Assembly (NCBI GenBank): GCA_032622095.1
Contig: CP136063.1
Coordinates: 77,353,980-77,417,979, forward strand
Source: Siphonodentalium dalli
Taxonomy: Eukaryota > Mollusca > Scaphopoda > Gadilida > Siphonodentaliidae
Length of the DNA: 64,000 bases
Direction: 5' to 3'
Under the pieces are notes generated by a model. It saw nothing but the letters and a program-made list of their open reading frames with translations, was not told where the DNA came from and did not search any database. A program made the position numbers and the translations under genes. Positions 23,301-32,097 of this stretch are shown here, in pieces; within the stretch, counting starts at the first letter, position 1; every line of letters starts with the position of its first letter.

Positions 23301-26300
23301 CCGCTTGCCAAATTTGTCAATGGCAAAAATAATTCACATTTGGCAAAAAATATTTTCATTTGGCAAAAGTTTTGGCAAGTCATTTATTAATTCCTCAAGA
23401 TAGTTGAAAATAATTGGTCAATCAACTAACCAATAATTTCAGGAAACTATTACAATATTATTGAATAAGTGGTGTTTTTTTAAAGTTAACACTATCAATA
23501 TGCAGTTAATCTGATATAGCATTAGGGTGGAGGGATTACTAGTATTTATTGCAGTGGTGTTTACATCCTCTTTTGGTGAGCCCTTCTGATGAAGCAACCC
23601 TTCTACAATTTTATTGTTAGTCAAGTTTTTTTCCAAAACTCGACTTATAGTTTGATGAGGGACGGTGGGCGGCGGGCGGCGGGCGACGTGTTTTGCTTAT
23701 AACTCAACCGTTTATTGACGGATTAAAAATATTGGTGTGTGAGTACATATCCATGCACGTAAGCTGCAGACAAAAAATCGGGTTCGTCCGCACATTTATT
23801 ACAGAGTTATGGCCCTTTGAATTTTCAGCTCGTTAGCGCGATAACTTCAACAAATGTTATCCGATTTGATTGAAATTTGGTATATAGGTGTCTCCCAAGA
23901 ATATCTCGGATGAGTTCGAAAACCGGCCTGGTCCGATAATATTTGATATAGTTATGGCCCTTAATTAGTCATTTTTCACGAATTTTCAGCTCGTTAGCGC
24001 GATAACTTCAACAAACGTTATCCGATTTGATTGAAATTTGGTATATAGGTGTCTCCCAAGAATATCTCGGACGAGTTCGAAAACAGGCCTGGTCCGATAA
24101 AATTTGATAGAGTTATGGCCCTTATTTAGTCATTTTTCACGAATTTTCAGCTCGTTAGCGCGATAACTTCAACAAACGTTATCCGATTTGATTGAAATTT
24201 GGTATATATGTGTCTCCCAAGAATATCTCGGTCGAGTTCGAAAACCAGCCAGGTCCGATAAAATTTGATAGAGTTATGGCCCTTAATTAGTCATTTTTCA
24301 CGAATTTTCAGCTCGTTAGCGCGATAACTTCAACAAACGTCATCCGATTCAACTAAAATTTGGTATATAAGTGTCTTCCAATAATATCCTGGACGAGTTC
24401 GAAAACCAGCCTGGCCCAATAAAATTTTATAGAGTTATGGCCCTTAATTAGTCATTTTTCGTGAATTTTTAGCTCGTTAGCGCGATAACTTCAACAAACG
24501 TCCTCTGATTTGTTTAAAATTTGGAATAGACATACTTGCCAAGAATATTTCGGAAGAGTTCGAAAACCAGCCTGGCCCGATAAAATTTGATGGAGTTATG
24601 GCCCTTAATTAGTCATTTTTCTATTTTACCTATTAATTAGTCTACCGATACTGATGCACACCAATTGGCGGTAGCCACCGGCGGTAAGCCACCGAAAACG
24701 AGACACAGCATCTCTGATGCCACCTCTTGTTCAGTTATTGGTTTATTGTTGTATGAAAAACGTCAATACAGAGGCAATACTAATTAATAACTAACTGCTT
24801 CCTATTGATATAAAAAGCCATTCAAACAGCGATTATCGGAATATAAGACTCTTTGTTCCATAAATGAATAATATCAGTGATAGTATTTGGCAATTTCTGA
24901 ATGAATTTGGAAAAAATATTTTCATATGGCAAACTATTTGGCAAAAGCAAATTACGGTCCAGCGTTGACCCTGTCTGTAAATAAAACTACAATTGTGACA
25001 GTATAACTAATGCGCACGAGAGCACAGGTGGGACAAAAATTTCCAGTAATTTTACTTTCAGGTTCAAATTTGGTTTTTCTGACAGTTTTTTCTGTCTTCA
25101 GCTGCACCAATTTAACATGGAGTAATTTATAGGCCTAGTCTACATGTAGTTAACAATTTATAGGCCTAGTCTTGTTAACTCTAGTGTACATACATTGTTA
25201 CTGTTCAAGTACTAACTTTGGTGATTTCTACTTTAGGATGCAGCTGGGAAAGACATAGAAACAAGCAGTTTTAAGCTTCATGAAACATCAAGTAAGTATT
25301 TAGTATGGCTGCATTGATTCATCACGATTTTGGTGAATCTGCTTATCAATTAGAATTTTGTTTCAGAAAAGTTGAAAACTATTCTTATCCACTCGCAAAC
25401 ACAACAGGTAATTATTATACCCCCATTATTATTCACTAATAATATAATAATAATAAGGTTTATAGTCACGACTCCACAAATGTGCTCTCGGACTTAACAA
25501 TATACACATAAAACATATACAACACAATACAGATATACAACATAAACCAGGCCTGGCATTCTCAGAAATCTAGGAGAGCTAAAAATCGCCCTCCTGAAAA
25601 GGTCTAGGAGGGCTATTATTTGTGCCGAGCACAGGAGGGCGAAAATGTTTGCCAAATGATTAAATCAGACATAGTAAATATTCCACTCCACATGTACAGT
25701 ATTGATAAAAATAAAGTACTAGTACATGTCAGTATTAAACTATTACAATAATTGCTGAGTTTGTTGTTTTCATTACACAAAATATTTTAATATTAAATAA
25801 CAAGATATGTTGTTACTTTAGCTAGTAATGTATTTAGTAACAATTCAGACAACTATTCTTTTTACATTTAAGTATTTTATTAGTATTTACATGAACATTG
25901 AATTTGAAATCCAAATCAGTCCCATTGTATTACGAAATGAAAGCGTTGTTTCAGAGTAGCAGCTCTTCTATCGATAGTGGTGATAAATCCAGTGACAGTA
26001 TTGTGAGTCAGATTACACAGACTGCGTGGGAGGCATGACGCAATACTACAAAGTGACATAACTCTGAACGGTGTGTCTATTTCACAGAGGCACGTGCTTC
26101 CGGTGGAAATGTTGCTACAACGTAATCAATATCGCTTGTACATTTCACCAGGGACAGTTGGAATGCGGCTTATAGATCAAAGGTCCCATACCGACATCGT
26201 TTAACACTTCGTTGCCGACTCTGTTAGTACATAGATCATTACTTACACCCGGGTCCTGGAGAGCGATGTTTTGCCGTTTGGGAGGGCGTTATTTCGTCCG

Positions 26301-29150
26301 CCTGGATTATTTTCAGGCGGGCGGTAGGCGAGCGATTTTATCGTATTAAACTGCGGCTATTTCTTAACTTTACGCAATGAGGGCCGAGGACCAAATGTCA
26401 CTTCAAACAGGTGGGTTTTAAGTGCGGATTTGAACTCATTTATGGTTTGTGGAATCCTTAAGTTATCAGGAAGTAGATTCCACAGCTTTGGGCCAGCCAC
26501 TGAAAAGCGCGATCGCCGCATGTAACCAGATCCCCAGGTTTATAGACAAGTTGATTTGCCTTGGCGGACCTGAGGGGTCTGACGGGTTGATAGCGCTGAA
26601 TGAGATCCGACAAGTACGATGGTGCCAGATTATTTAAACACTTATAAGTGAAAAGCAAGACCTTAAAATGGATCCTCTGCTCAACGGGAAGCCAGTGTAA
26701 TTTGGCTAAAATTGGAGTGATGTTATCAAATTTCTTTGTTTTGGTAACAATCCTAGCAGCACAGTTTTGTACAAGCTGAAGTTTCCGAATAAGGTATGTG
26801 TTGCAACCAAATAAAAGTGAGTTACAGTAGTCTATACGGCAAATGAAACTGGACATTTCCCGAAATATCTCTATGGTTTTTGCCATCATCAACAGAGTTA
26901 ATTCATATCGCAACAGAAATGAGCCCAAAACGTGAATACGTGTTCAACGCACAAACATAAACAAACCAGCGTCATAGCAGCTGACTGGAAAATCTCAATA
27001 ACTGGAGTTGAAAGTCTGCCCAATTTAACAGAACGCGACAACCGTATGTTTGGAGTGAAGAGGCATGCGTGGTTAATCACATTTTTTGAAGTGGCGAGTC
27101 TGGCGACATCAGTTATTGCCTGATGAACGTTGGTAACGTTCGTGTAACCCTATCGCGATTTAGACTGATTAAGCTAATTGTGTGAATGCAGAGGGTGTGT
27201 GATTATTCATTTTTGGTTATATGGAAATGTTTGGGTTTTTTTTGTCAGATATCTTATCTATAGGTTGTCGGATCTCGATGAAATTTGGTATGGATGTTCA
27301 CCATTATCAATAATAAAAATGAGAACAAATTTTATCTATATCTCAATGTTCTTAATAATGATGATTTTACAAATCTGATTGTTTTTTCTCATTTACCTAC
27401 TGTGAGTGCCTTATGTCCCTGTAATGAAATGGTTTATCACCTGTTGTCAAATGTTTCCATAGAAGTGCGACAAACAGTCATTATTTTCTTATCATACATA
27501 TTAAACGGAAATGGCTCATTCGAGCTTCTAAATTTTGTCTACTTAATTTGTGTATATTTTTAGAGCATTGGTGTGCAAAGGCTTTTTTCTTAAAACAGAT
27601 TTTCCTTGAAATATGTGGACTAATTGTGTTGAAGTTAACTTTGTAGCCAGCATATTTTTAGCACTCTAGCCAAGGGACAAGGAAGTATACAACAGAAAAT
27701 ATCTGAAGCCACTCCAGTTTTAAAGCAACTTGGAGTAGAGGTGCCACGATTATTGATTTTGATAATCGATAATCGGTCGTCAATAATCGACTATAATCGA
27801 TTAATCGTACCTAATATTAATAACATTAGTGGAAGTATTCCGTAATATGGCCTATTGGCTGGATGCTGGTTAACTCAATAACTGCACTGTCGCTGGTTGG
27901 TTGAGGCATCGGCTGATGTATTTTTTACGTTAATAAAGTGCTTCATAAACCACTGTTAATGACTGATGAGCACAATGTATTGAATACCAGCACAGTTCTC
28001 GGCGATGTTATGGTTATAATATTTGTGAGTTCATTAGAACGAACGTAGTGATTAATTTCAGTTTTGTGAATAGCCAAATATACAAACAATATAAAAGTAG
28101 GAATAAACGATGGACCTAATAAAAGGAATCAAATGTTACGGAAACTATAAGTTTCATCAAACTTCCAGAGCGTGGTTAACAATCACAAATGTGTGACCCC
28201 CACCCTCAAATTTCAGGACTCAGAACAAGCTAAGTATTTGGTAATACACCACACAATATGCGATAGCCTTTACTAGTAACTTCTAAGTATGCATTTGTAC
28301 ACTCACAATTACATTGCGGAGAAAACCGCTGATTAAAATGCCGTATATATTGGTTCCCTGGTTTTAAAGAGAATGTCAGTCAACTTCCCATTGGTCCAAT
28401 CATATTCAAGGGCGAGTGCATTCAGTTCATTGAACACGGTGACAGTCGGCACATTTCAAAGACATAGTGCCCAATTTCAAGTATAAATATACAACTATGT
28501 TGCAATGTGTTAAAATCTGCAGTGCCGCCAATTTGTAGAATATACAACGACCCGACGAGAAACCATGTCGCACAATCACATGAACTGCCGACCGTTTGCA
28601 ACATATATTAGTAGTGCACATGTTATTGGAATCTCTTTGATACGCAATCAAAGGATGTTAACACATTGGTTGTAGATTAAACTGTGTAAAACAAACACGG
28701 TATTCAATAATACCAGGCATTTTCTGACGTCCGAAATAAATAACACAGATTAATCGACCATGGAAATGGTAATCGATTATCGGCTTTATCAACGGTTCAT
28801 CGATTATACAATTAATCGTGGCACCCCTAACTTGGAGTTTTGCACTTGAAATTACACCATAATTTATTTCAGAAATTTCTGCGTAGGTATGTTTAACCAA
28901 ATTATGTATACATAATTTTGGGGTTAGAATGAGCCATTTCCATTTAAATCATTAAATCCTTGCTCCAAATAACTCTGTTTGCCAATTGTACATGTATGTT
29001 CATTTGCTGTGGTACATGTATTATACTATCCCAAATATTAATATTACATTTCTTGACTTTTCAGTAACAGAAAATCCACAGAAATTTGGGAACAGCCTTG
29101 GTAGGGCAGTGATATACGGGAAGAGGAGTCCGCCAAAAAGGGAATTGTAG
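8194..29150 (+). CDS. MYDGF: MYDGF, myeloid-derived growth factor homologue (5 exons, 172 aa)
   Basis: CDS join(8194-8376, 12360-12410, 21695-21838, 25237-25291, 29065-29150) totals 519 bp, giving 172 residues against about 173 in human MYDGF. The protein is secretory/ER-Golgi resident; the mammalian form can be secreted as a growth factor. An N-terminal hydrophobic signal peptide (about residues 1-27) precedes an acidic linker, then the beta-rich domain: HVTEIDVKPGG (human FDVRPGG), CKFSYITQGGTKERW (human CMFTYASQGGTNEQW), CSASRPEGVSYLMFQKFKLE (human CTIWRPQGKSYLYFTQFKAE). Cysteines at about 66 and 95 match the human disulfide pair. The C-terminus ends KREL where human has RTEL, an ER-retrieval-type tail. 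Exon phases are compatible throughout (0, 0, 0, 1). The exon 1 donor (GG|GTACAC) is the weakest junction. Introns 1-4 are about 4.0, 9.3, 3.4 and 3.8 kb and full of transposons. No AATAAA is seen in the first ~150 bp after the stop. Confidence 0.93.
8579..9420. mobile_element. MULE-type MITE with perfect 9-bp TSD, in MYDGF intron 1
   Basis: A perfect 9-bp direct repeat GTTTCCTAT lies at 8570-8578 and 9421-9429. Inside, the ends match as inverted repeats built on GACTACCCGCCCCCGAGACA and ACCCGCCCC. The terminal motif GACAACCCGCCCCC is itself repeated in tandem in both arms. The interior holds a ~110-bp direct duplication (about 8880-8990 and 8992-9110) and no transposase. A 9-bp duplication is typical of Mutator-like elements. 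Confidence 0.85.
9421..9893. other. Intron 1 DNA, nothing specific seen
   Basis: Unassigned intronic sequence between two MITEs, with only a short CAGA-type run at 9778-9792. Confidence 0.5.
9896..10909. mobile_element. TA-flanked MITE, carrying a nested SINE
   Basis: The ends are inverted copies of CCCTGCTGGACAAAACAAGT (continuing GTCCA), each next to a TA dinucleotide (9894-9895 and 10910-10911). This is consistent with a TA-duplicating (Tc1/mariner-like) element, though two bases cannot prove it. Multiple ACCGCGG and GCCGCGG motifs occur near both ends. Without the SINE the element is about 700 bp and has no coding capacity. Confidence 0.75.
10377..10678 (+). mobile_element. tRNA-derived SINE with 16-bp target site duplication
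   Basis: The 5' part resembles a tRNA gene with an A-box-like TGGCTCAATCGGTTAG and a B-box GGTTCAAATCC, the RNA polymerase III internal promoter. The 3' end is (CAAT)n. The 16-bp duplication ATCAAACTGAAAAAAG flanks it at 10361-10376 and 10679-10694. It inserted into the pre-existing MITE. It is not a functional tRNA: the acceptor stem does not close and the body continues for 200 bp. Confidence 0.9.
11010..11187 (-). mobile_element. Fragment of TTAA-type MITE
   Basis: Shares long blocks (ATAACAAACTTCAAAA, CTGAGCTTTGAT.GGTGGGTT, CGGATTATGCATCTTT) with the complete copies at 13985-14410 and 36583-37027, but only one terminus is present. Confidence 0.65.
11258..11704. mobile_element. Small TIR element in MYDGF intron 1
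   Basis: The left end ATACTCTTGGGCTCCAAATA is inverted at the right (TATTTGGAGCCCGAGAGTAT). Both halves contain CCTGCAC...TTATTTGGGTCTGCAC motifs. No clear target duplication was found. Confidence 0.55.
11991..12351 (+). repeat. Dispersed TTTAGCTCAACTT-type repeat, short copy
   Basis: Begins TTTTTCAGCTCAACTTTATG and ends AAGTTGAGCTACAATATCAT followed by TGACACTT. The ends form a short inverted pair (AGCTCAACTT/AAGTTGAGCT). Interior phrases (GTTTAGGATCACCTCTAGAT, CGATGAAAAA.ATGGC) recur in the copies at 32098-32825, 55131-56437 and 63715-64000. It directly abuts MYDGF exon 2. Confidence 0.7.
12360..12410 (+). CDS. MYDGF: MYDGF exon 2 (51 bp)
   Basis: 17 codons reading DDVKCKFSYITQGGTKE, between acceptor TATTTTATAG and donor GTATGT. 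It contains the first conserved cysteine and the QGGT motif. Its polypyrimidine tract lies at the end of a dispersed repeat copy (11991-12351). Confidence 0.92.
12411..13980. other. MYDGF intron 2, first part
   Basis: No gene. There is an imperfect inverted repeat at about 12635-12790 (ATCAATTGTTTTCTATGATT ... ATCATCAAAACCAATTGAT, with inner AATTCAC/GTGAATT and GAAGCCGG/CCGGCTC), probably a small foldback MITE. An A-run lies at 13569-13581 and ACATGTACATGT-rich DNA near 13350 and 13415. Confidence 0.5.
13985..14410 (+). mobile_element. TTAA-flanked MITE, complete copy
   Basis: Inverted ends (AGGTACTCAATCCGAT at left; ATTGGATTATGCATCT at right) are bounded by TTAA at 13981-13984 and 14411-14414. 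A TTAA duplication is the signature of piggyBac-like and some Kolobok elements. The interior matches the 36583-37027 copy. It contains (CAA)n at 14028-14041 and no ORF. Confidence 0.75.
14575..14828 (+). repeat. Left terminal inverted repeat with hairpin
   Basis: Outer part TGTGACCCGCC...AAGTCGGGATT; a stem-loop at 14630-14698 (AATGCATTCTCTTATA ... TATAAGAGAATGCATT); inner part AACCCGGAAAAAATTCTTAA and ATCCAAAATCCGCTAAAATC ending CGCTTTGGGGAA. All three blocks recur in the same order, inverted, at the right end. Confidence 0.92.
15160..19803 (-). pseudogene. Transposase-like ORF with XPG/FEN1-like nuclease domain, one in-frame TGA
   Basis: From ATG 19803 (context GCGATGG) to stop 15160 the frame is open for about 1,546 sense codons except one TGA at 17611-17613 (codon ~731). 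The parts either side are in the same frame, and no ATG restarts right after the stop, so it is one protein interrupted once. N-terminus: cysteine motifs (HKDC, EDCFICGK, AAEAVYHASC) suggestive of zinc binding. Middle: candidate acidic catalytic residues in DNVDHNIATIDG (~452), TFDQPLW (~625) and GSGLDEALE (~672), a possible DDE set. C-terminal half: XPG/FEN1-like nuclease with acidic motifs VIDGGALLHR (~1157), VFDGYG, TSDADTM, VADDTDVLVL, then GGCDTTSAIFGQGKTGLVKR (~1351), resembling the FEN1 helix-hairpin region. The tail has nine cysteines (CNCK...CGTNQCSCRK...CGDC...C, ~1498-1534). Domain calls are by eye. Confidence 0.8.
19864..20480. promoter_or_regulatory. Transposon 5' region with repeated AAAGAGCGTT motifs
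   Basis: Between the ORF start and the right TIR, AAAGAGCGTT occurs three times in direct orientation (about 20092, 20133 and 20248), twice in the context ATTAAAGAGCGTT. This is where the ORF promoter must lie. The motifs may be binding sites for the element's own protein; that is inference. Confidence 0.35.
20479..20965 (-). repeat. Right terminal inverted repeat, longer by an inserted segment
   Basis: Contains the same outer, hairpin and inner blocks as the left TIR. The hairpin here (20847-20913) is a nearly perfect 67-bp palindrome. Between the inner block and the hairpin is about 220 bp not found on the left (20622-20851), bordered by the inverted pair ATTGGCCTAACAAT / ATTGTTAGGCCAAT. 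It carries an internal GAGCCCC...GGGGCTC stem. Confidence 0.9.
20966..21511. other. MYDGF intron 2, last part
   Basis: AT-rich DNA with nothing recognisable until the palindrome before exon 3. Confidence 0.5.
21512..21666. repeat. Palindrome with 70-bp arms beside MYDGF exon 3
   Basis: Left arm 21512-21581 (CAGTAATGTCCTAAGTAATC ...), right arm 21597-21666 (... GTTACTTAGGGCATTACTG), 15-bp spacer, about two mismatches. It ends 28 bp upstream of exon 3, so the branch point and upstream pyrimidine region lie in or next to the hairpin. Confidence 0.9.
21695..21838 (+). CDS. MYDGF: MYDGF exon 3 (144 bp)
   Basis: 48 codons starting RWVLAMTADK and containing CSASRPEGVSYLMFQKFKLE, between acceptor TTCTGTTTGTAG and donor GTGAGT. 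The second conserved cysteine and the RP(E/Q)G.SYL.F core are here. A 70-bp-arm palindrome ends 28 bp upstream of the exon. Confidence 0.95.
21839..23286. other. MYDGF intron 3, first part, with a 26-bp poly-G run
   Basis: No gene. 22156-22181 is an uninterrupted run of 26 G. The rest is unassigned. Confidence 0.5.
23287..24973. mobile_element. hAT-like element interrupted by a satellite-bearing insertion
   Basis: Left end CAGGGTTCGCGCTG and right end CAGCGTTGACCCTG are inverted relatives. The flanking 8-mers TTTGTTAA (23279-23286) and TCTGTAAA (24974-24981) match at 6 of 8 positions, as expected for an aged hAT duplication. The same element occurs at 1-589. Phrases with TTTGGCAAAA recur near both ends. 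It is split by 23619-24726. Confidence 0.6.
23619..24726. mobile_element. Insertion with 161-bp tandem repeats
   Basis: ATTTT(C/T)AGCTCGTTAGCG recurs at 23821, 23982, 24143, 24304 and 24465, an exact 161-bp period. Repeated phrases include TTCAACAAACGTTATCCGAT and GAGTTATGGCCCTTAATTAG. The block interrupts the hAT-like element at a point where the copy near 260 bp is continuous; TTGTT (23614-23618 and 24727-24731) is a likely 5-bp duplication. It starts AGTCAAGTTTTTTTCCAAAA and includes a GGCGGGCGGCGGGCG block. No ORF. Confidence 0.7.
24974..26349. other. MYDGF intron 3 end, exon 4 and start of intron 4
   Basis: Apart from exon 4 (25237-25291) and a cryptic 41-bp exon-like segment (25367-25407), I see no gene. 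The stretch around 25556-25660 has repeated AGGAGGGC motifs of unknown origin. Confidence 0.4.
25237..25291 (+). CDS. MYDGF: MYDGF exon 4 (55 bp)
   Basis: Encodes DAAGKDIETSSFKLHETS plus one base, between acceptor TTCTACTTTAG and a consensus donor GTAAGT. It aligns with the human segment ending EEFEVTKT. Confidence 0.9.
26350..26940 (-). pseudogene. 3' fragment of a second non-LTR retrotransposon (RT C-terminal tail)
   Basis: The minus strand encodes RIDYCNSLLFGCNTYLIRKL, VQNCAARIVTKTKKF, LHWLPVEQRIHFKVLLFTYK, CLNNLAPSYLSDLIQ and GDRAFQ, the conserved region after the reverse transcriptase in LINE ORF2 proteins. After a frameshift near 26490 it continues PKLWNLLPDNLR and EFKSALKTHLF in another frame. 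No catalytic RT motifs remain. It is antisense to MYDGF in intron 4 and differs in sequence from the LINE at 4.3-6.3 kb. Confidence 0.85.
27736..28829. mobile_element. hAT-type non-autonomous transposon with perfect 8-bp TSD
   Basis: Ends TAGAGGTGCCACGATTA and TAATCGTGGCACCCCTA are inverted with one mismatch. ACTTGGAG flanks both sides exactly (27728-27735 and 28830-28837). Subterminal regions are dense in AATCGAT/ATCGATTA motifs. No transposase ORF. It lies in MYDGF intron 4 and stops about 230 bp before the terminal exon. Confidence 0.88.
29065..29150 (+). CDS. MYDGF: MYDGF exon 5, terminal (ends KREL)
   Basis: After acceptor CTTGACTTTTCAG, the exon completes the split Ile codon and encodes TENPQKFGNSLGRAVIYGKR followed by SPPKREL and TAG. 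With exon 4, the C-terminal stretch from FKLHET to the stop has exactly the human length and the same ER-retrieval-like ending. Confidence 0.92.
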
Positions 29151-29306
29151 GAAGATCGAAAAATCATGTGCAATCCTCATATATTCATCAGACAGGACAG
29201 AAAACATAATGTGAATAATTCAATTCTTCAGTAGTTTTGTGCAGAGTTGACCAAGAAACGAAGATTGTTGTCAGTAATCACTTGACACAATTTGGACAAA
29301 ACTAAT

Positions 29307-29558
29307 CAAGCCTTGAAATAGGGTGTCTGTCATTTGCAGAATGAGGTCCCCAGAGGGTGAATTTAATGATGCTACCCCACATAGCGGGCTAGCATCACCA
29401 AATTACCCTCTGGGGACCTCATTCTGCTTACACCTCAGCAGAATGAGGTTCCCAGAGGGTGAATTTGGTGATGCTAGCCCGCTATGCGGGGTAGCATCAC
29501 TAAATTCACCCTCTGGGGACTCATTCTGCAAATGACAGACACCCTATTTCAAGGCTTG
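29307..29558. repeat. 252-bp nested palindrome (hairpin of hairpins)
   Basis: Outer arms CAAGCCTTGAAATAGGGTGT and CTGTCATTTGC are mirrored at the right end. Inside, the unit GCAGAATGAGGTCCCCAGAG with GATGCTAGCCCGCTATG occurs four times in alternating orientation, so each arm folds on itself too. It lies 157 bp after the MYDGF stop codon. Confidence 0.9.
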
Positions 29559-29575
29559 AAACTAATGTTTTATGT

Positions 29576-30154
29576 TAGGGCCCTGCGAATCGATTCGATT
29601 TGATGCAATTCAAAATCGGCTGTCCTGACTCGAATTGTATAGAATCATTGGCACCAGTTGCATTCTCATTACTTCAATGGACCACATTGCTTTTCGCAAA
29701 GATATATTATGGTATCAATACATATAAATAACATTGCCATCAACTGAGCTATGCTATAGGCCACCGAATCATTGTAAGCCTTATGCAACTCATCTAGCAA
29801 AATTTCATATATATAACTTGTGAACGCAATTTCTTTCTGGCTTCAATGTTGCTGCTGATAATGTTTCATTATTGTATAACAGATACAGCCACAAATAATG
29901 TACACTTAATTGGTTAGACATGCATTTGATTCATTTATAGGTATATTTACATTGTATATGGACTATCATTTATCTTCATCAGTAAGTGAGAAAATTTATA
30001 TTGGTACAGCCTCTGAGTCATGTATTATCTTCATATTCACTATTATTATGCCTGATGCAATGAGATTCAATTCAATATATGATGCGATGAATCATTTGGC
30101 TGATTCGATTCAAGATTTGATTCAAAATGAAAATACCTGATTCACAGGGCCCTA
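29576..30154. mobile_element. hAT-type MITE
   Basis: Ends TAGGGCCCTGCGAATC and GATTCACAGGGCCCTA; flanking TTTTATGT (29568-29575) and CTTTATGT (30155-30162), 7 of 8 identical. The interior is rich in GATTCGATT motifs. No transposase. Confidence 0.82.
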
Positions 30155-30225
30155 CTTTATGTTTTTTGTCTGACACTGATCCATATTTCACAGTCTGTAT
30201 TTGTAATCACTTGAATGCAGTTCTG

Positions 30226-30991
30226 TGCCACATCATGTTCTCGGCAGTTATACTTCCCGTTCTCGGTGTGCATTTTTCTTACACTGCCGAATTTCCGAAC
30301 AAAATGGATTGTATTTGGAGGTTCTATTATTTCTCCATGTCATCAAGCTGACCATATATTTAGAAATAAATGTTTAACTCGTCTTCAAATACCACTTTTA
30401 TCTGTTGAGTATTGAATCATGTGTGTAAGATTAACGCCATACCATGCCCATAAAAGAAAATAATGACATTTTTTTCTAGTTTTCAAATATAAATTTGGAA
30501 GACACTTTTCTCGTAATAACAAGCTCCATTTCTATCGATAACGCAATAACTGAATATCTGGTCTGCTTAATGAAGTGGAGAAATAATAGACTACTTTGAA
30601 ATACGCTACATTTTGTCTTTAAAGTCATATTATGGACTTATTTGGGTGTGTGAAACTGAAGTTAGTAGACCGTAACATTCCATAGAAAACGTCTGAACTA
30701 CGCTCAATTGTAAATATTTACCTCTCGATTTGGGACGCAACTGTTGGCAATAAACTAACTAAAACGATTTCACCATCGACAGTCGCTACATTTAATTAAT
30801 ATATAATAATGACGATGTGTGTTTCCAATTTGGATATAATATTTGTATAATATAACTTCTTTTAACAAAATTATTCTCCATTTCTATTTGGTCACCCTAC
30901 CGGAGTGTTTCACATCATTTTAAATTCGGCAGTGTAGAAAAAATGGACACCGAGAACGGGACGTATAACTACCAAAGAACAGGATGTGGCA
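30226..30991. mobile_element. Non-autonomous TIR element with ~65-bp inverted repeats
   Basis: TGCCACATC.TGTTCT and CCCGTTCTCGGTGT.CATTT followed by TACACTGCCGAATTT at the left recur inverted at the right. No coding sequence and no clear target duplication. Confidence 0.7.
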
Positions 30992-32097
30992 AAGAATATC
31001 ATTCAAATGATTACAGGCTGTGATTATTAACTTTTAAGTTATGTCATGAATGAGTTATGTCCTGTTTATAATGTCCGACTACATCCCATGCATTCATAGA
31101 GTACGTTTCAGTTGACTGGTGCAGTGCATCAAACTATTAGCAAAATTCATTGTGTGATTTGTGAAAATCTGTTGTATTACTTCTGTGAACCTGAATGAAG
31201 TTTTTTTCTGTTTGTGAAATTGATAAATCTTAATGTGTTTTCATGCTTTGAGCTGGCAATTTTGAGCAACCACTACAGCAAATACATTTAAACTTGAACA
31301 ATTTGAAGAATGTATATATTTTATTTGATCATAATATGGTTTGAAGTCATGTTAATTGTGATATGTCACTTCTTTTCTCCTTAAAGCAGACGGAACAGGG
31401 TCCGAGGCAAGAGACAACTGCCACTCCTGTCCTGCACCAAGGGGGTGGAGAGGGGGCACAAATTGCCCTTTAATTACTCGCGCCAGTCTATGCTGGACGC
31501 AAGTAATGTTTTTGGTCTGTCCGGATCTCTGTTTATTTGTCTGTCCTTCCGCGAATATGTTATGTCATACCGGAAGTACAGAATGCCTTTCTCCCTTAAG
31601 TTATTTCTGCCCTCCCACATTTGTCAGCTCAAAGTAGCACATTCCATTGTAGTTAATGTTTCATTGTTAGAGAGTAGATGTTGGCTGAAGATTTTATTTG
31701 ATTTGTTGTAACTGTTTTCATGATGTTTGTATTCAACACTCGTGTGATAATTCCATGTGAAGCATCAATCTATTTTAATAAATACTTTATTCACTTACTT
31801 TCCTGTTCTCATCTCATATTATTCAGACTATTATACTGGATATCAGGGGTCCCCTCTTGACCTGTACAGAACAACATGCCAAATAGGCAACTTACAACAA
31901 AATATGTTTTTTTTTATCAAAAATATATATTTTTTTATTCACTTTCTATATCACCATTGTTATTTTCTGATTCGGTAATAATTTTAGTGAAAGAGTAGCA
32001 AATTTGATAATTATTTGAAAATTTAGTTCGAGCAGATGTTTGCAGTGAATCAGGATACAATAATTTTTGCAGTCTCATTTTCAAGGTAAATTTACAG
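30992..32097. other. Intergenic, nothing firmly recognised
   Basis: Unassigned. A block near 31440-31600 (GGGGGCACAAATTGCCC, GTCTGTCC phrases) has the flavour of dispersed mollusc repeats. No convincing exon. Confidence 0.4.
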
